Below the pieces are notes generated by a model. The model did no database searches. It was not told the DNA's origin and worked only from the letters and a program-made list of their open reading frames with translations. From Calycina herbarum (lineage: Eukaryota; Ascomycota; Leotiomycetes; Helotiales; Pezizellaceae), in contig LLEY01000349.1 in the NCBI GenBank assembly GCA_001414485.1, positions 1-17,554 of the forward strand: DNA of 17,554 nt, written 5' to 3'. Positions 1-9,313 of this stretch are shown piece after piece. How positions within the stretch are numbered: the stretch's first letter is position 1; each line of letters begins with the position of its first letter. The position numbers and the translations under genes are program-made.

Positions 1-92
1 ACCGCATACGTATTCCGTATACGTATATACAAAGAGTCCTTTGTACACCGCATACGTATTCCGAATGCGTATATACAAAGAGTCCTTTATAC
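1..92. repeat. Two 46-bp tandem units with internal palindromes
   Basis: Units 1-46 and 47-92 differ at a few bases. Each contains a near-palindrome TACAAAGAGTCCTTTGTA and a second one centred on CGTATTCCG. The same units, inverted, lie at 17262-17395. They belong to the copia-type flank. Reading frames across the right-hand set are products of the repeat and not genes. Confidence 0.85.
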
Positions 93-110
93 ACATGTGT
101 ATATAACTAG

Positions 111-133
111 GTCCTGGGATGTCTACCCAGGAC
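111..133. other. Perfect 8-bp stem hairpin in the left LTR-like repeat
   Basis: GTCCTGGG and CCCAGGAC are separated by 7 bases. The right copy at 17220-17242 keeps the stem with one G-to-A change (GTCCTAGG). The role is unknown; conservation in both copies suggests it was part of the ancestral repeat. Confidence 0.8.
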
Positions 134-219
134 ACACACACACATACACACACACACATACACACATAATTTATACCCTTGACTTCTGCCTTCTGCCCTC
201 TTGCGTGACTATTTTAACA

Positions 220-1845
220 TTTATAAACGAAAAAGAATAGACTCTAGAGATTATAAAAGCGAACCTAGTATAAACGTAAGAAGCTATATAGACGTAAGAA
301 GCCTTATAGACGTAAGAAGCCTTATAGACGTAAGAAGCCTTATAGACGTAAGAGATAGTCTTAGATAACGAAAGAACTCTCTAAGAACTCTAGACAATAG
401 CCGAAGAAGTAGACGCTAACCTTTGAGTAATAAAGAACGCTATATAATAAGATAAAAGAACGTTTTCTACTAGCTTAAAGCTTAAGATATTAATATCTAA
501 ATATATAATTATAAACGAAGGAAAGCTAAGGTTCTAGAACTAATTATAGGTTCTAAATAATAAAGAACTATATATAAGAATAATCTAGTCTATATACGAT
601 TCAAAGCTCTATAGTTACCTTAGATAAGAAAGCATAGCCTAGATCCTCTTATAATAATACTTCTAGCCTTAGATATTATAAGACGTTCGAAGGTTTATAT
701 GAAATTATAACGCTTATAAAAGGAATAAAGCTTAGAGAGTTATATAATAAGGATTCCTAAAGCCTCTACTAGTTCTAAACCGAATCTAGAGTAAGATTTT
801 AATAGACTTTATAGTCGAGCTTCTAGAAAGTAACGAATATATAAACATAGTTATAATTATAGATAGGTTAGGAAAAGAAACGATCTATAATAGTCTAAAA
901 GACATTACTACTAAAACGGTTACTAGATAGTTTATTCGAACCTTCTACTAAAAGCACTATCTACTAAAAGCAATAGTGTCTAATCGAGGAACGTAGTTCG
1001 TAGGTTACCTCTAGATAAGAATATACTCTCTTTTAGGAATTATATAAAGGCTTTCTATAGCTTTTTACCTAGAAACAGATAGATCTATAGAACAAATAAA
1101 CTAGACAGTAGAAACCTATCTACGAATATTCGTAGATTACACTTAAGATAACTAGGAAGAGCTACTACTATTTACTAAATTAGTAATTAATAATTAAATA
1201 GTATTAGCTACGAAAGTAAGTCTCTTCTTTCTTAAACATAGATATTATACTAAACCTCTAGATATCTAGTATAAGCTCTTAGACGAAGCTATGCTACGAT
1301 TGCTAATTTAGAAAGCTAATATAATTATACGAAAGCTTAAAGAAGTATAGGAATAGACATAGTCGGTAATAGCTACTATATAGTAAATAATAGAGAACGT
1401 TACGAATAGAAGAAGATAATAAGTACTAAGCTTTAAGGTTAGAGACAAAGTCTAGCTAAACCTACAGAACTTTTATATAATAAGGAAGTTAAAGAAGCTT
1501 AATATAAAACAAGCTAAGTATATAGTACTAGAAGTGATTAGAATACATAGTTATTACTTAGATATACCTTCTAGAATCTACGACGTATTCTACTTCTAGC
1601 TCTTATAGCTAGCCTTAAATAACCTACTACTAAGTTAAGTTTAAGACGACGATTAACCTAGACCTAAGATTCTTAAAGATAACTAAGAATACGTAGTAGA
1701 AGCGATTCTTAACGAAAAGAGACAAGGACGTACTATTAAGCTACTTATAAAATAGGAAGAGTATACTAGGCTAACCTAGGAATCTTAAGACGCTCTTAAG
1801 AATACAAAGGCTTACGACCTCTAGAGAGCTAGAAAGAGAGAGTAA
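220..1845 (+). pseudogene. Element A: Ty3/gypsy chromovirus pol, 3' part (RNase H-integrase linker, integrase, chromodomain), RIP-inactivated
   Basis: One frame (codons starting at 220) runs to a stop at 1843-1845 and is broken only by RIP-type TAG/TAA stops and one TGA at 424. Order: linker with hexapeptide repeats (265-354); zinc-binding HHCC region (about 590-725) with His and Cys turned to Tyr; integrase core with first Asp kept at 805 (IDFIVEL) and IIIDRL near 850; second Asp turned to Asn in S-N-R-G (979-990); and Glu kept in the TDRSIEQIN stretch (about 1087-1113). The C-terminal part has VRDKV near 1440, and a chromodomain follows at about 1690-1820 (EYVVEAIL, LLIK*EEYT, T*E, with stars where Trp is expected). 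Integrase inserts element cDNA, and chromodomains of this class guide insertion to histone marks (family knowledge). The 5' half (gag, protease, RT) is missing because the frame is cut at 219/220 by the copia-type repeat. Its HHCC region is clearly different from that of element B. Confidence 0.88.
265..354 (+). repeat. Coding minisatellite: five 18-bp units (A-L-Q-T-Q-E) in pol of element A
   Basis: Five tandem units of 18 bases lie in the reading frame. The last three have the form GCC TTA TAG ACG TAA GAA or differ from it at the final base; the first two are diverged. TAG and TAA stand where CAG and CAA are expected, giving the repeating peptide A-L-Q-T-Q-E. It lies in the linker between RNase H and integrase and looks like a helical, Gln/Glu-rich spacer. 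The frame continues on both sides. Confidence 0.85.
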
Positions 1846-1944
1846 TATAACGGTTTATACCTAAAGAGTACTTAGTCTACCGACCTTCGTACGAAATATA
1901 ACTTTATATAACTTTACGTAATCCTAGGAACTACTATTATAATT

Positions 1945-2085
1945 ACCTCGGTAGATACGTAGATCTATAACAAAAGGTATAACGAGAGCTATAGCGAGAC
2001 TTCAGCTCCTTATAGCTTATACTTACTATAACGAAAGCTATAATAAAGAGCTATAGTAAGACTTTAGCTTAGAGGCCTCGACGTA
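1945..2085 (+). repeat. Dispersed repeat, third copy of the palindrome-arm core
   Basis: It shares ACCTCGGTA, AGATCTATAAC, the variable run of TATAACGAGAGCTATAGCGAG units and CTTATAGCTTATACTTACT with the arms of the palindrome at 13142-14486. The orientation matches the right arm. The unit repeats a few times with RIP-type differences. It may be part of an LTR or another short interspersed repeat; the edges are unclear. Confidence 0.6.
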
Positions 2086-2230
2086 AGAGGTTCTACGTAT
2101 AAAACCCCTTTCCTTATACGTAGAATAGACTTCTCTTCTTAGTTAATTCTTCTTATAATAAAGACAACCTTATCTATTAACCTCTTTATATTCAGCTTAT
2201 AACACTCTCTTTCTATAAATAGATCTCTTA

Positions 2231-2333
2231 AGAATCTCTAAGTCTATAATAGTTTAATTATAACTTATCTTCTTAAAAGTCGAGAATCTCTACGTTATAA
2301 TAGTTTAATTATAACTTATCTTCTCGAAAGACA
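2231..2333. repeat. Tandem duplication of about 52 bp
   Basis: Unit one is 2231-2282 and unit two 2283-2333. Both contain AGAATCTCTA and then TATAATAGTTTAATTATAAC followed by TTATCTTCT. The copies differ at a few bases and by a one-base indel. The duplication sits in the leader upstream of the gag of element B. Confidence 0.8.
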
Positions 2334-2409
2334 CGCTTATAATAGCCTATATAACCTTTTTATAACCTTCTTCTTCTTTCTTCTTTTTCCTTCTTTTTTT
2401 ATAAATATA

Positions 2410-3021
2410 ATATCTAAAGCTACTTATAGTAATAAGAGTAGAAAAGAGAAGACTTCTACTAGTCTAGTAGCTAGTAAAGCTCCTAGTAGCTTGTCTTAAA
2501 CTACTTTAGAACTTCTATAAGTAGATAGTACCCTAGTCTTCTCTACTATAAGTAAGCCTTCTATAGACGAAAACGCTCGCTTATAAGCTAAAGTCGAGTC
2601 GCTATAAGTACTTCTAGACTATAATACTTTATTATAGCTTATAACCAACTTAGATAACTCTCTCTCTAGTTGAGAGTTCTCGTAGTTGCTTTAGAAAACT
2701 ATAGCCGACTTCTTCTATTCTTGATATAGTTCCTCTAATAGCTCCGCTTATAAGTTCTAAGATAGTAAAAAACTTAAGAACAGCACTTCTCTATTATACA
2801 AGGCCTATAGTATTATCCTAGCTAGTAAAATAAGAAAGAACGCCTTTAAAGACGAATAAGATAAGCTTACGTTTATCTTTCTAGCTACTTCTAAGGTAGT
2901 ATAAAAACATCTTAAGTTATAAATAGACTTTAACTCTTCTACCTCGTTTATAGATGTTACTAAGATACTTATATATCTAGATACTTTGTTTATAGATAGT
3001 AACGAAACTATAGAAGCTTAT
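2410..3021 (+). pseudogene. Element B gag, N-terminal part, interrupted by element C
   Basis: A frame of 204 codons starts at an ATA where ATG is expected (2410) and has only TAG/TAA stops apart from one TGA. The first 60 or so residues are rich in Ser, Thr and Lys. A Leu/Gln-rich stretch follows that could form a coiled coil (about residues 68-90). The frame stops at the codon TAT at 3019-3021, where element C is inserted, and resumes in phase at 9765. I recognise it as gag from its position, the zinc knuckle in the second half and the pol that follows. The N-terminal sequence alone matches nothing I can name. Confidence 0.75.
3017..3021. repeat. Target-site duplication CTTAT, left copy
   Basis: CTTAT directly precedes the 5' LTR of element C. 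The same five bases follow the 3' LTR at 9760-9764. Five bases is the usual duplication length for Ty3/gypsy integrases. Confidence 0.95.
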
Positions 3022-3179
3022 TATCACGAATCACGTTATACGTGGTAAGTAGTCCAGACGGCGCTCTGATAGGACAAGGCACGATATCTAGGAAATGGAA
3101 GGTAGCATAAGAGGGAATTAGTAATGCGAAGGCATTTAGGTATTCTAGGATCTCACTATTAGATAACTGTTGGAGGTTA

Positions 3180-3258
3180 CGTGATAGATCCTATTAGATC
3201 CCTTAAGGGATCCAAAGAGATCCAGGGATCCAGGCTTATATAGGGATCTAGGTAGCAC
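3180..3258 (+). promoter_or_regulatory. GATC/GGATCC cluster and TATA-like run in the U3 part of the 5' LTR
   Basis: AGATCC, GGATCC and GGATCT motifs recur about every 8 to 17 bases, mostly as the half palindromes TTAAGGGATCC and CAGGGATCC. TATATATAC follows near 3268-3276, which would place a transcript start near 3300. The same cluster is present in the 3' LTR at about 9472-9550. I infer a promoter or enhancer; the binding factor is unknown. Confidence 0.4.
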
Positions 3259-3366
3259 GAAGGGTTCTATATATACTAGCACGTCTACTACCTAGATAGG
3301 AGCTTCGTGCTCAACTTTAGTTATCAATCTTATTATCTTATTTAACATCTTTGATATAAGTAACGA

Positions 3367-3384
3367 GTTCACTTCTAAGTGAAC
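3367..3384. other. Perfect hairpin GTTCACTT-CT-AAGTGAAC in LTR
   Basis: Eight-base arms are separated by two bases. The 3' LTR copy at 9659-9676 keeps both arms and differs only in the loop (CC). It lies downstream of the likely transcript start, so it would be in the RNA at both ends. The role is not known. Confidence 0.8.
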
Positions 3385-3467
3385 AACCTAGCGTATTTAT
3401 ACTTCTTACTATATACTAACCTTCGAGACTTAGTTACCTTTGTTTAGTTCGTTTAGGTTTCGTTATA

Positions 3468-3490
3468 CTTTAAGCACTCGCTTAGAAGTA
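3468..3490 (+). other. Expected primer-binding region of element C
   Basis: The sequence directly after the 5' LTR is CTTTAAGCACTCGCTTAG. A tRNA primer site would begin with TGG within a few bases, and none is present. TAAGCACTCGCT could be a RIP-altered TGGGCACTCGCT. Alternatively, partial complementarity to the LTR near 3308-3319 (GTGCTCAACTTT) would allow Tf1-like self-priming. Neither reading is proven. Confidence 0.3.
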
Positions 3491-3501
3491 AGATCGCTAC
3501 C

Positions 3502-4600
3502 ATGTCGGCAACCTCTTCTACTCCGAGAACCGCCCTACCAAGGCCAGCTGCGGACCCCCCAGTTACACTAGTTATACTAGTTACTACTCTTCGAGAGGAA
3601 GTGAAACTTCCTCTTCCAAAGCCGTTCAATAGCTCGCCTAAGAAGCTAGCTAAATTCTTAATAAAAGCTTCCCTCTACTTAAGTTTTTATTATACCTAGT
3701 TTCTAAGTAAAACTAACCAGGTTATATAGTTGTCCACCTATCTTAAAGAGGCAGCTTATAACTAGTTGGAACCGTACTTAGAGGATTACTAGATAAACAA
3801 AACAGCTAATAGAAAAGTCTCTCTTTAGATGTCTAAAAAAATAAGGGATTTGTTCAAGAATGTTCGAGGATTTAAGGAGGGAATTAACCAGGCTTTCAAG
3901 GATGTTAATATAAAGAAAAAGGCAGTCAGAGCTTTATATACACTTAAGTAGAAGGGGTCAGCTACTAAGTACACCTTATAATTTCAATAGTACTCTATAC
4001 GAATAGGATAGAACGATAAAGTATTATATAAACAATTCTATCGTAGACTTAAGGATAACGTAAAGAATGAAATCGTATAAGAGGATTTTCTAGACATATT
4101 AAATAAATTAACAAATAATATAATTAGGATCGACAACTATATTTATAAAAGAAATCTAGAGAAGAAAGGAAGTTATAGTTATTAACATAGAAAGAGTAGA
4201 CAAAAAGATCGTAGAGATCCTATAGAAATCGATACTACTCGGAAATTATAGGTTCTAGGAAAGGAATCTAAGAAAGAAAACTCCTAGAAGAGAGGATTAT
4301 CCTAGAAAGAGCGAAATCGTCGACGTAAGCAGAACTTATATTATAACTATAGTCTTCTTAGCTATAGAGCAAATAAGTATAGTAAGAAGAAAGACTCTAA
4401 AGGGAAACAAGCTAACGCTACTATCTAAAAAGAAGTAGCTTTACTAGAAAAAATCAAACTTATAGACGAAGAACTCGAGGCTAGAGGTTATAGTATATAA
4501 ATTAAAACAGATGCTATAGATATAATAGTAGGCGTTGTATACTTATAACTAAACGAAGGAATTAAGTTATAAGTTAGTAAGGTATAGGATACTAATAATA
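3502..4600 (+). pseudogene. Element C gag (ATG intact), RIP nonsense from codon 66
   Basis: The frame starts with ATG in a good context (GCTACCATGTC) after the 5' LTR. The first stretch is GC-richer than the rest and Pro/Thr-rich, and looks nearly unmutated. The gag homology region lies at about 3718-3795 (residues 73-98, with TAG at the Trp positions). A lysine-rich region follows. The CCHC zinc knuckle is at 4339-4380 (residues 280-293); its spacing C-x2-C-x4-H-x4-C is kept but all four ligands read Tyr. After it a long linker contains an RNase H-like motif at 4501-4554. Gag packages element RNA in cytoplasmic particles. The frame continues straight into pol with no frameshift, so gag and pol were made as one polyprotein. 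The end of gag is a guess. Confidence 0.88.
4501..4554 (+). repeat. RNase H-like motif duplicated in the gag linker of element C
   Basis: Bases 4501-4553 align without gaps to 6838-6890, the first catalytic strand region of the RNase H domain of the same element, with 11 differences in 53 bases by eye. Reading stops as Gln, 14 of 18 residues match, including the catalytic Asp (4510), V-G and V-Y-L-Q-L-N. It is in frame with gag-pol and lies about 40 codons after the zinc knuckle. Confidence 0.75.
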
Positions 4601-5339
4601 ATAAGGATCTATTGCTCGAAGAATATTATAATATATAGTTAGAAATGGATTATGAATTACCTCTTTAGATAGAATATAAATCACTACTATTAATAAGTTC
4701 GTTAGAGTCGTCGGAATCGATATCTAACTTATTAGAAGTAGATCTAGGAATATATAAGCCTAAATAAGGCAAGACATAGACATTTATTAGAACTTTTAAA
4801 AGAGGGAATAAATAGGTATATATAGAAAACCAGAAACCTAATTTCTAGAGTCTACATTCTACTTAAAGAATTAACTCTACTATTTTAACTACTTATAAAA
4901 TAGTTTAGAATAAAAGAGATAGAATAACTTTAGTAAGCCTTATTACTAGAAGGGAAACTATTAAATTTAAAGAACCTAGACTAGAATAAGTAGTATCTAG
5001 TAAACTATCCGGTACGCCTAAGATAAGAGACATTTAGATAGTCGTAGATCTATAAGAAGAAACCAGCGAATAGTAATAGCAGGGTCCTAACGACTTTATA
5101 GGACGCCCTAAACCCAGTTTTTTAGGTACGCTACCTAATAATAGGGAAGCTATACTAGAAATAGGAAGCTAGTATACTATAGTCGCTTTAGTTGAAAAAG
5201 TTAAAGTAATATTTTAAGAATTACAAAGTAGGAAGTTATTTAGTATAATCTTTTAGAAGATAAACGAATACGACATAGACTAAGAAACGGAGTTAGTATA
5301 GAGAAAGCTCTACTAACCGACAATTAGAGAATTAAACAC

Positions 5340-7210
5340 TATCTCTAGAGAAAATCAACTTATAGTAATAGCGAAGATAAGAGGAAAGGAACTCTAAGTC
5401 TTAATTAATTTAAGAGTAATAGGTAATTTTCTTTCCCCAGTAGCTTAGAAGAAGCTAAACGTCCCGATTAAAGGTATGAAGCTATACCGTCTAAGAGTGG
5501 TTAACGGAATAGACGTTATATACTAAGATAGAATTATTGATTAGTAAACTATTCTAATAAATATTACTATCGAAGAACACCGCTTAGATATATAATTCGA
5601 TATTATTAAAATAGGAAGTAAGGAAGCGATACTAGGTATACTATAGATTAGGGAACATAATCCGGATATTAATTAGAAGGCTTAAACAATAACCTTTAGT
5701 CGATATAATTATATAGGTTTGTAATTATAACTATAAGGCTAGAACGAGGTTAGCGCCACCTCTTCTAAGACGCTAGGACACCTAGCCCAGGGTCCTCCAT
5801 AGGTTAGCAAGATAGCTGATAATAGAATACCTATATAGTATAGAGAATTTGAGGCTTTGTTCGAGAACCTGGAAGACTTGCGAGCCTTACTAGAACATCG
5901 CTTATAGGATTATAAGATTAAATTAAAAGAGGGTTATTACCTCTTAAAGCAGAAGCTTCGGTTATATAACTAGAAAAGCCTATAAAGGATAGAAAGTTAT
6001 ATAAAGGAAGGTATTAAGAAGGGATATATTAGAAAATCTAAGTTGCTAATTACCTTAAATATACTTATTATTAAAAAGAAAGACGATCTAGATAGAAGAG
6101 TATATGTTGATTACTGAGAAGTAAATTATACTATAGTTAAGGACGCTTATCTACTACTACCTAGCTAATACTTACGAGATAAGTTAAGTAAGGTAGTACG
6201 ATTTACGAAATTAGATTAACAAAACGCCTATAGACTTATACGAATAAAAGTCAGGGATAAATAGAAGATAGTATTTACCTTACTATCGAGCCTTTATAAA
6301 TATATAGTTATACCTTTTAGACTTTGTAACGTACTAGCTATATATTAGAGATAAAATAATAATATTTTAAGAGATCTTCTAAGGGTGATAGTAATTTGTT
6401 ACCTAGATAATATTCTAATCTTCTTAGAAAAAGAAGAGGAATATAAGGAATATGTTAAAGAAGTTTTATAATAACTTATAAAAGTTAACTCTTAGTTAAA
6501 ACTCTTGAAATACGAGTTTGGAGTAACTTAGACCCTTTTCCTAGGATAGGTATTTAGCCTAGAGAAAATAGAGATAGATCTAGTAAAGATCTAGGACGTC
6601 TTAAACTAGAAGTTACTAGAAAATGTAAAAGACGTATAGTCCTTCCTTAGATTTGTAAACTTTTGCTATCTATTTATTTAAGACTATGCAAAGATTGCTA
6701 AACTAATATTAGGACTGGTTAAGAAAGCTGTTAAGTTTATATAGAATAAATAGGCGGAGGACGCTTTTTAGAAAATTAAAGCGAAGTTTATAGAGGAACC
6801 TATTCTATACGATTTTGATACGGAAAAGCCTAGTACGATTAAAATAGACGCCTTAGATATAGTAGTAGGAGCGGTTTACCTATAGCTAAATAATAAAGGA
6901 AAACTTATGCCTATTATATATTATTCTAAGACATTTAACCTAGTATAATAAAACTATAGCATTTTCGATAAAGAATTGCTTACTATAGTATTAGCTTTAG
7001 AATACTAGAGGATTTATTTATAGCTAGTAAAACACCTAGTTATAGTTTTATCTGACTACGAGAACCTTAGGACGTTTATAACAACTAAGGAACTTACGAT
7101 AAGACGATTAGCTAGATGGTTAGAGATATTAGAAGGATTCGATATTATTATTCGATATATAAAAGGAACGTCGAATACTCGAGCTAATGCTCTTAGCTAG
7201 AAACCTGGAT
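5340..7210 (+). pseudogene. Element C pol: aspartic protease, reverse transcriptase, RNase H
   Basis: The frame is the same as gag. The protease active site is at 5401-5430, reading L-I-N-L-R-V-I-G-N-F where L-I-D-S-G-A-T-G-N-F is expected, so the catalytic Asp is Asn. RT covers about 5830-6600. Its first Asp is kept at 6214 (FTKLD, then *QNAY). The YxDD box at 6400-6411 reads Y-L-D-N, so one metal-binding Asp is lost. RNase H covers about 6760-7200, with the first Asp kept at 6847 (IKIDALD), KELL near 6970, SDYENL near 7050 and A-N-A-L-S for ADALS near 7185. The region would copy element RNA to DNA and degrade the RNA strand. All stops are TAG/TAA except one TGA at 6115, which could come from a Trp codon. 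Confidence 0.93.
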
Positions 7211-8730
7211 ATAAGAGAGATAAAGAGTATAAAAAGATTATAATCTTAAAAACTCTTAAAAATAAAGACTTAGTACCTACTATATACGAAATAGTAGTAA
7301 TAAATGATATATAGATAGACAAAATTCAGAACATATACAAAGGTTATAACTAGTATGTAAAAGGGAAACTATAGGTTCCTAGTTTATATATAAAAGAATT
7401 TATATAGGAATACTATACTACGCCCGCTTACGGTTACTAAGGAATTCGAAGAACCTTTTAAAGGATAAGATAATACTACTATATTAATCGGTTATCTATA
7501 ATAGTTAAGGAAGTGATAGCAGAATATAATACCTATACTAGGAATAAGGCTTCCTGCTATACTCCTTATAGATAGATAAACACTACTCTAATACTATAGA
7601 TACCTTAGAAATTAATATCTATAGATTTTATTATTAAATTACTAAAATCTAAAGACCTAATAACAGGAGTTAAATATAACATAATCCTAGTTATTATAGA
7701 ATAACTTACAAAGTATATAATTCTTATAGTATATATAGAGTTAAGTATAGCTAAGGAATTAGTATTTATATTCCTTAGAGAAGTAGTCTTAAGACATAGA
7801 CTACCTAAAGAAATACTCTTAGATAGAGATAAACTCTTCACCTCTAAATTTTAGATCGCTCTTATAGAACGATTAGGTACGAAAAGGAAGCTTTCGATAG
7901 CTTTTCACCTATAAATAAATAGAGGAAACGAATAAATAAATTAAGTAGTTAAAATATACCTTCGTTATTATATAAACTACTAGTAAAACAACTAGGTAGA
8001 ACTACTACCTTTAGTATAGTTTGCCTATAATAGTTTAGTAACGGAAACAACACTTGTTACGCTATTCTACGCTAACTTTAGGTATAAATTAATAGTGTAT
8101 TAAGAACTACTATCTACGACTATTAATAACTAACTTGCTCGTATTCATGTCTTAAAAATTAAGAATCTATATAAGGAACTTATAGAGGACCTATAATTTA
8201 TAGTAGAAAGAAATACGTACTACTATAACAAACGACGTAGTTAGGAGCTAACGCTAAAAGAGGGGGATAAAGTCTACTTAGTATAAAAGAATATTAATAT
8301 AAAAAGACTAAGTAATAAACTAGATTATAAAAAACTTAGACTATTCAAAATTAAACACGTTAAAGGACCTTTAAACTATAAATTAGCACTACTAAGGACG
8401 ATGAACATCTACCTAGTATTCTATATATCCTTACTCGAACTAGCACTACTAGGAGCACTACTAGCTCTACTTATAGAAATTTAACTAGTAAACCTAAATA
8501 CTGAATACAAAGTCGAGAGGATTCTTAACTATAAACTTATTAGAGGATAAGTTAAGTATTTAATTAAGTAGTTAGATTACCTATACTTAGAAAACACTTA
8601 AGAACTAAAAAGCAACCTTAACCGTTGCTTAGTAGAACTTCAGGAGTTCTACTAACAAAACCCAAGTTTACCTACATCTCATAGTCTAAAGGAAAGGCTT
8701 TAAGGAAGGCTGGGTCGAGACCTATCTTAG
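7211..8730 (+). pseudogene. Element C pol: integrase and chromodomain
   Basis: The HHCC zinc-binding region at about 7390-7550 keeps its spacing, but His and Cys read Tyr (EYYTTPAYGYQG, then EYNTYTRNK). The integrase core keeps all three acidic residues: Asp at 7624 (ISIDFIIKL), Asp at 7822 (LLDRDKLF) and Glu at 7930 (RGNE). A GPY/F-type region at about 8260-8450 includes EGDKVYL, KLDYKKL and FYISLLE. The chromodomain follows at about 8503-8610 (EYKVERIL, VKYLIK, then TAG and TAA where Trp is expected, ENT). After NPSLP near 8655 the frame stays readable, apart from TAG/TAA, up to a TGA at 9103, so the true C-terminus cannot be fixed. The 79-codon frame on the other strand at 7605-7841 is only a shadow of this core. 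Confidence 0.93.
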
Positions 8731-9060
8731 ATTAGGAACCGACAGGAATAGGCAGGGCTGCTAAGCAGGCAACCTCCGCCTCTCGCTGTTCTTTTTCCTT
8801 TCTCTCTTTCTCCTCTTTTTCTTTCTTTTCTACCTCCTTAGTAGCGTCGAGTTCGTTAAGAAAACGAAGACCTTGATAGGATATTTCACGCTGCCTTTCT
8901 TTTAGAAAAGCCTTCTACTTTCGTAACCGTAGAATCCTTGCCATCGCCTCCTCCTCCTCTCTCTCTAGCTTCTCCTCTTATTTTTCGATAGAGGCCTAGT
9001 CGCTAGTATAGGGAACGTTCTTCTCCTAAGTATCATCGGTCCTATCGTATTTTAGCTTCG
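8672..9060 (-). pseudogene. Antisense ORF relic over the 3' end of element C, charged coiled-coil protein
   Basis: On the minus strand one frame runs from about 9060 down to TAA at 8732-8734, or to TAG at 8672-8674 if that TAA is a mutated CAA. Its only interruptions are RIP-type TAG/TAA. An ATG at 8942-8944 is followed by ARILRLRK, FLKERQ, LRFLNELDATKEVEKK and a Lys/Glu-rich helix, then AALPIPVGS and, past the TAA, GLDPAFL. Upstream of the ATG the frame is also Glu-rich. The composition suggests a real charged coiled-coil protein. From memory, similar short proteins with an L-x-x-L-D-E-L-D-like segment occur near fungal gypsy elements, but I cannot check this. It overlaps the plus-strand extension of pol. 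The pyrimidine-rich plus strand could also produce such a frame by chance, so confidence is moderate. Confidence 0.5.
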
Positions 9061-9300
9061 ACTAAACGTATTTAGAATATCGAGAGGATTAGGAGGAATC
9101 TATGAAACATCTATGCTTTTAAGAAGCGTAGTAAGAGCATAGTGATATTTCGTTATAAACTATTTTAATACTTTTTATAAGAAGTATACGTTCTTCTTTC
9201 TTCTTCTATATAGGGTAGGACATAATAGAAAGGAAAGGATGCCGCTAGCACCTTAACCGAGTACCTTAGCTTGTACTTAAGCGTGAGGATACGCTAGGCT

Positions 9301-9313
9301 AAGAAGGGGATAG
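9301..9313 (+). other. Polypurine tract of element C
   Basis: AAGAAGGGGATAG lies directly before the TG of the 3' LTR. A purine run at this point primes plus-strand DNA synthesis in LTR elements. Confidence 0.8.

Larger units (their letters stand above)
1..219 (-). repeat. Copia-type LTR (partial), left flank, reading leftward
   Basis: The reverse complement begins TGTTAAAATAGTCACGCAAG at base 219 and continues through a TATAAA-like stretch, a TG/TGTA microsatellite, a hairpin (111-133), the string CCTAGTTATATACACA and two 46-bp repeats. The same sequence, in the opposite orientation, starts at 17108. TGTTA at the edge and the CCTAGTTATATACACA block resemble LTRs of fungal Ty1/copia elements as I remember them, so I infer the 5' edge of an outward-facing LTR that runs off the window. 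It is rich in CA dinucleotides, unlike everything from 220 onward, so it looks little affected by RIP. An alternative is a terminal inverted repeat of one large element. No end or target duplication can be seen inside the window. Confidence 0.5.
1846..2409. other. Non-coding stretch between elements A and B (LTR/leader remains)
   Basis: This is where the 3' LTR of A and the 5' LTR and leader of B should lie. I could not find a matching second LTR for either element in the window. It holds a dispersed repeat (1945-2085), a 52-bp tandem duplication (2231-2333) and a long pyrimidine-rich run (about 2366-2400) just before the gag of B. No RNA gene or ORF is visible. Confidence 0.6.
3022..3467 (+). 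repeat. 5' LTR of element C
   Basis: It runs from TATCACG (TGTCACG in the 3' copy, so RIP changed G to A) to CGTTATA (CGTTACA in the 3' copy). Compared by eye the two LTRs differ at about 32 of 446 positions, all transitions, with no length change. Inside are a CACGT-TAT-ACGTG inverted repeat (3032-3044), a cluster of GATC sites (about 3185-3255), a TATA-like run at about 3268-3276 and a perfect 8-bp hairpin (3367-3384). Confidence 0.95.

Noticed and set aside
134..168. CA-rich tract considered as a telomeric or CRISPR-like repeat
   Set aside because: It is a simple CA/TACA microsatellite with no regular spacers or telomere unit.
5750..5830. Possible separate gene start in a GC-richer patch
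   Set aside because: The patch reads through in the gag-pol frame between protease and RT of element C; it is only a less mutated piece.
7605..7841. Minus-strand open frame of 78 codons
   Set aside because: It lies opposite the integrase core of element C, whose plus frame shows clear family motifs; the reverse frame has no recognisable domain and is AT-driven.
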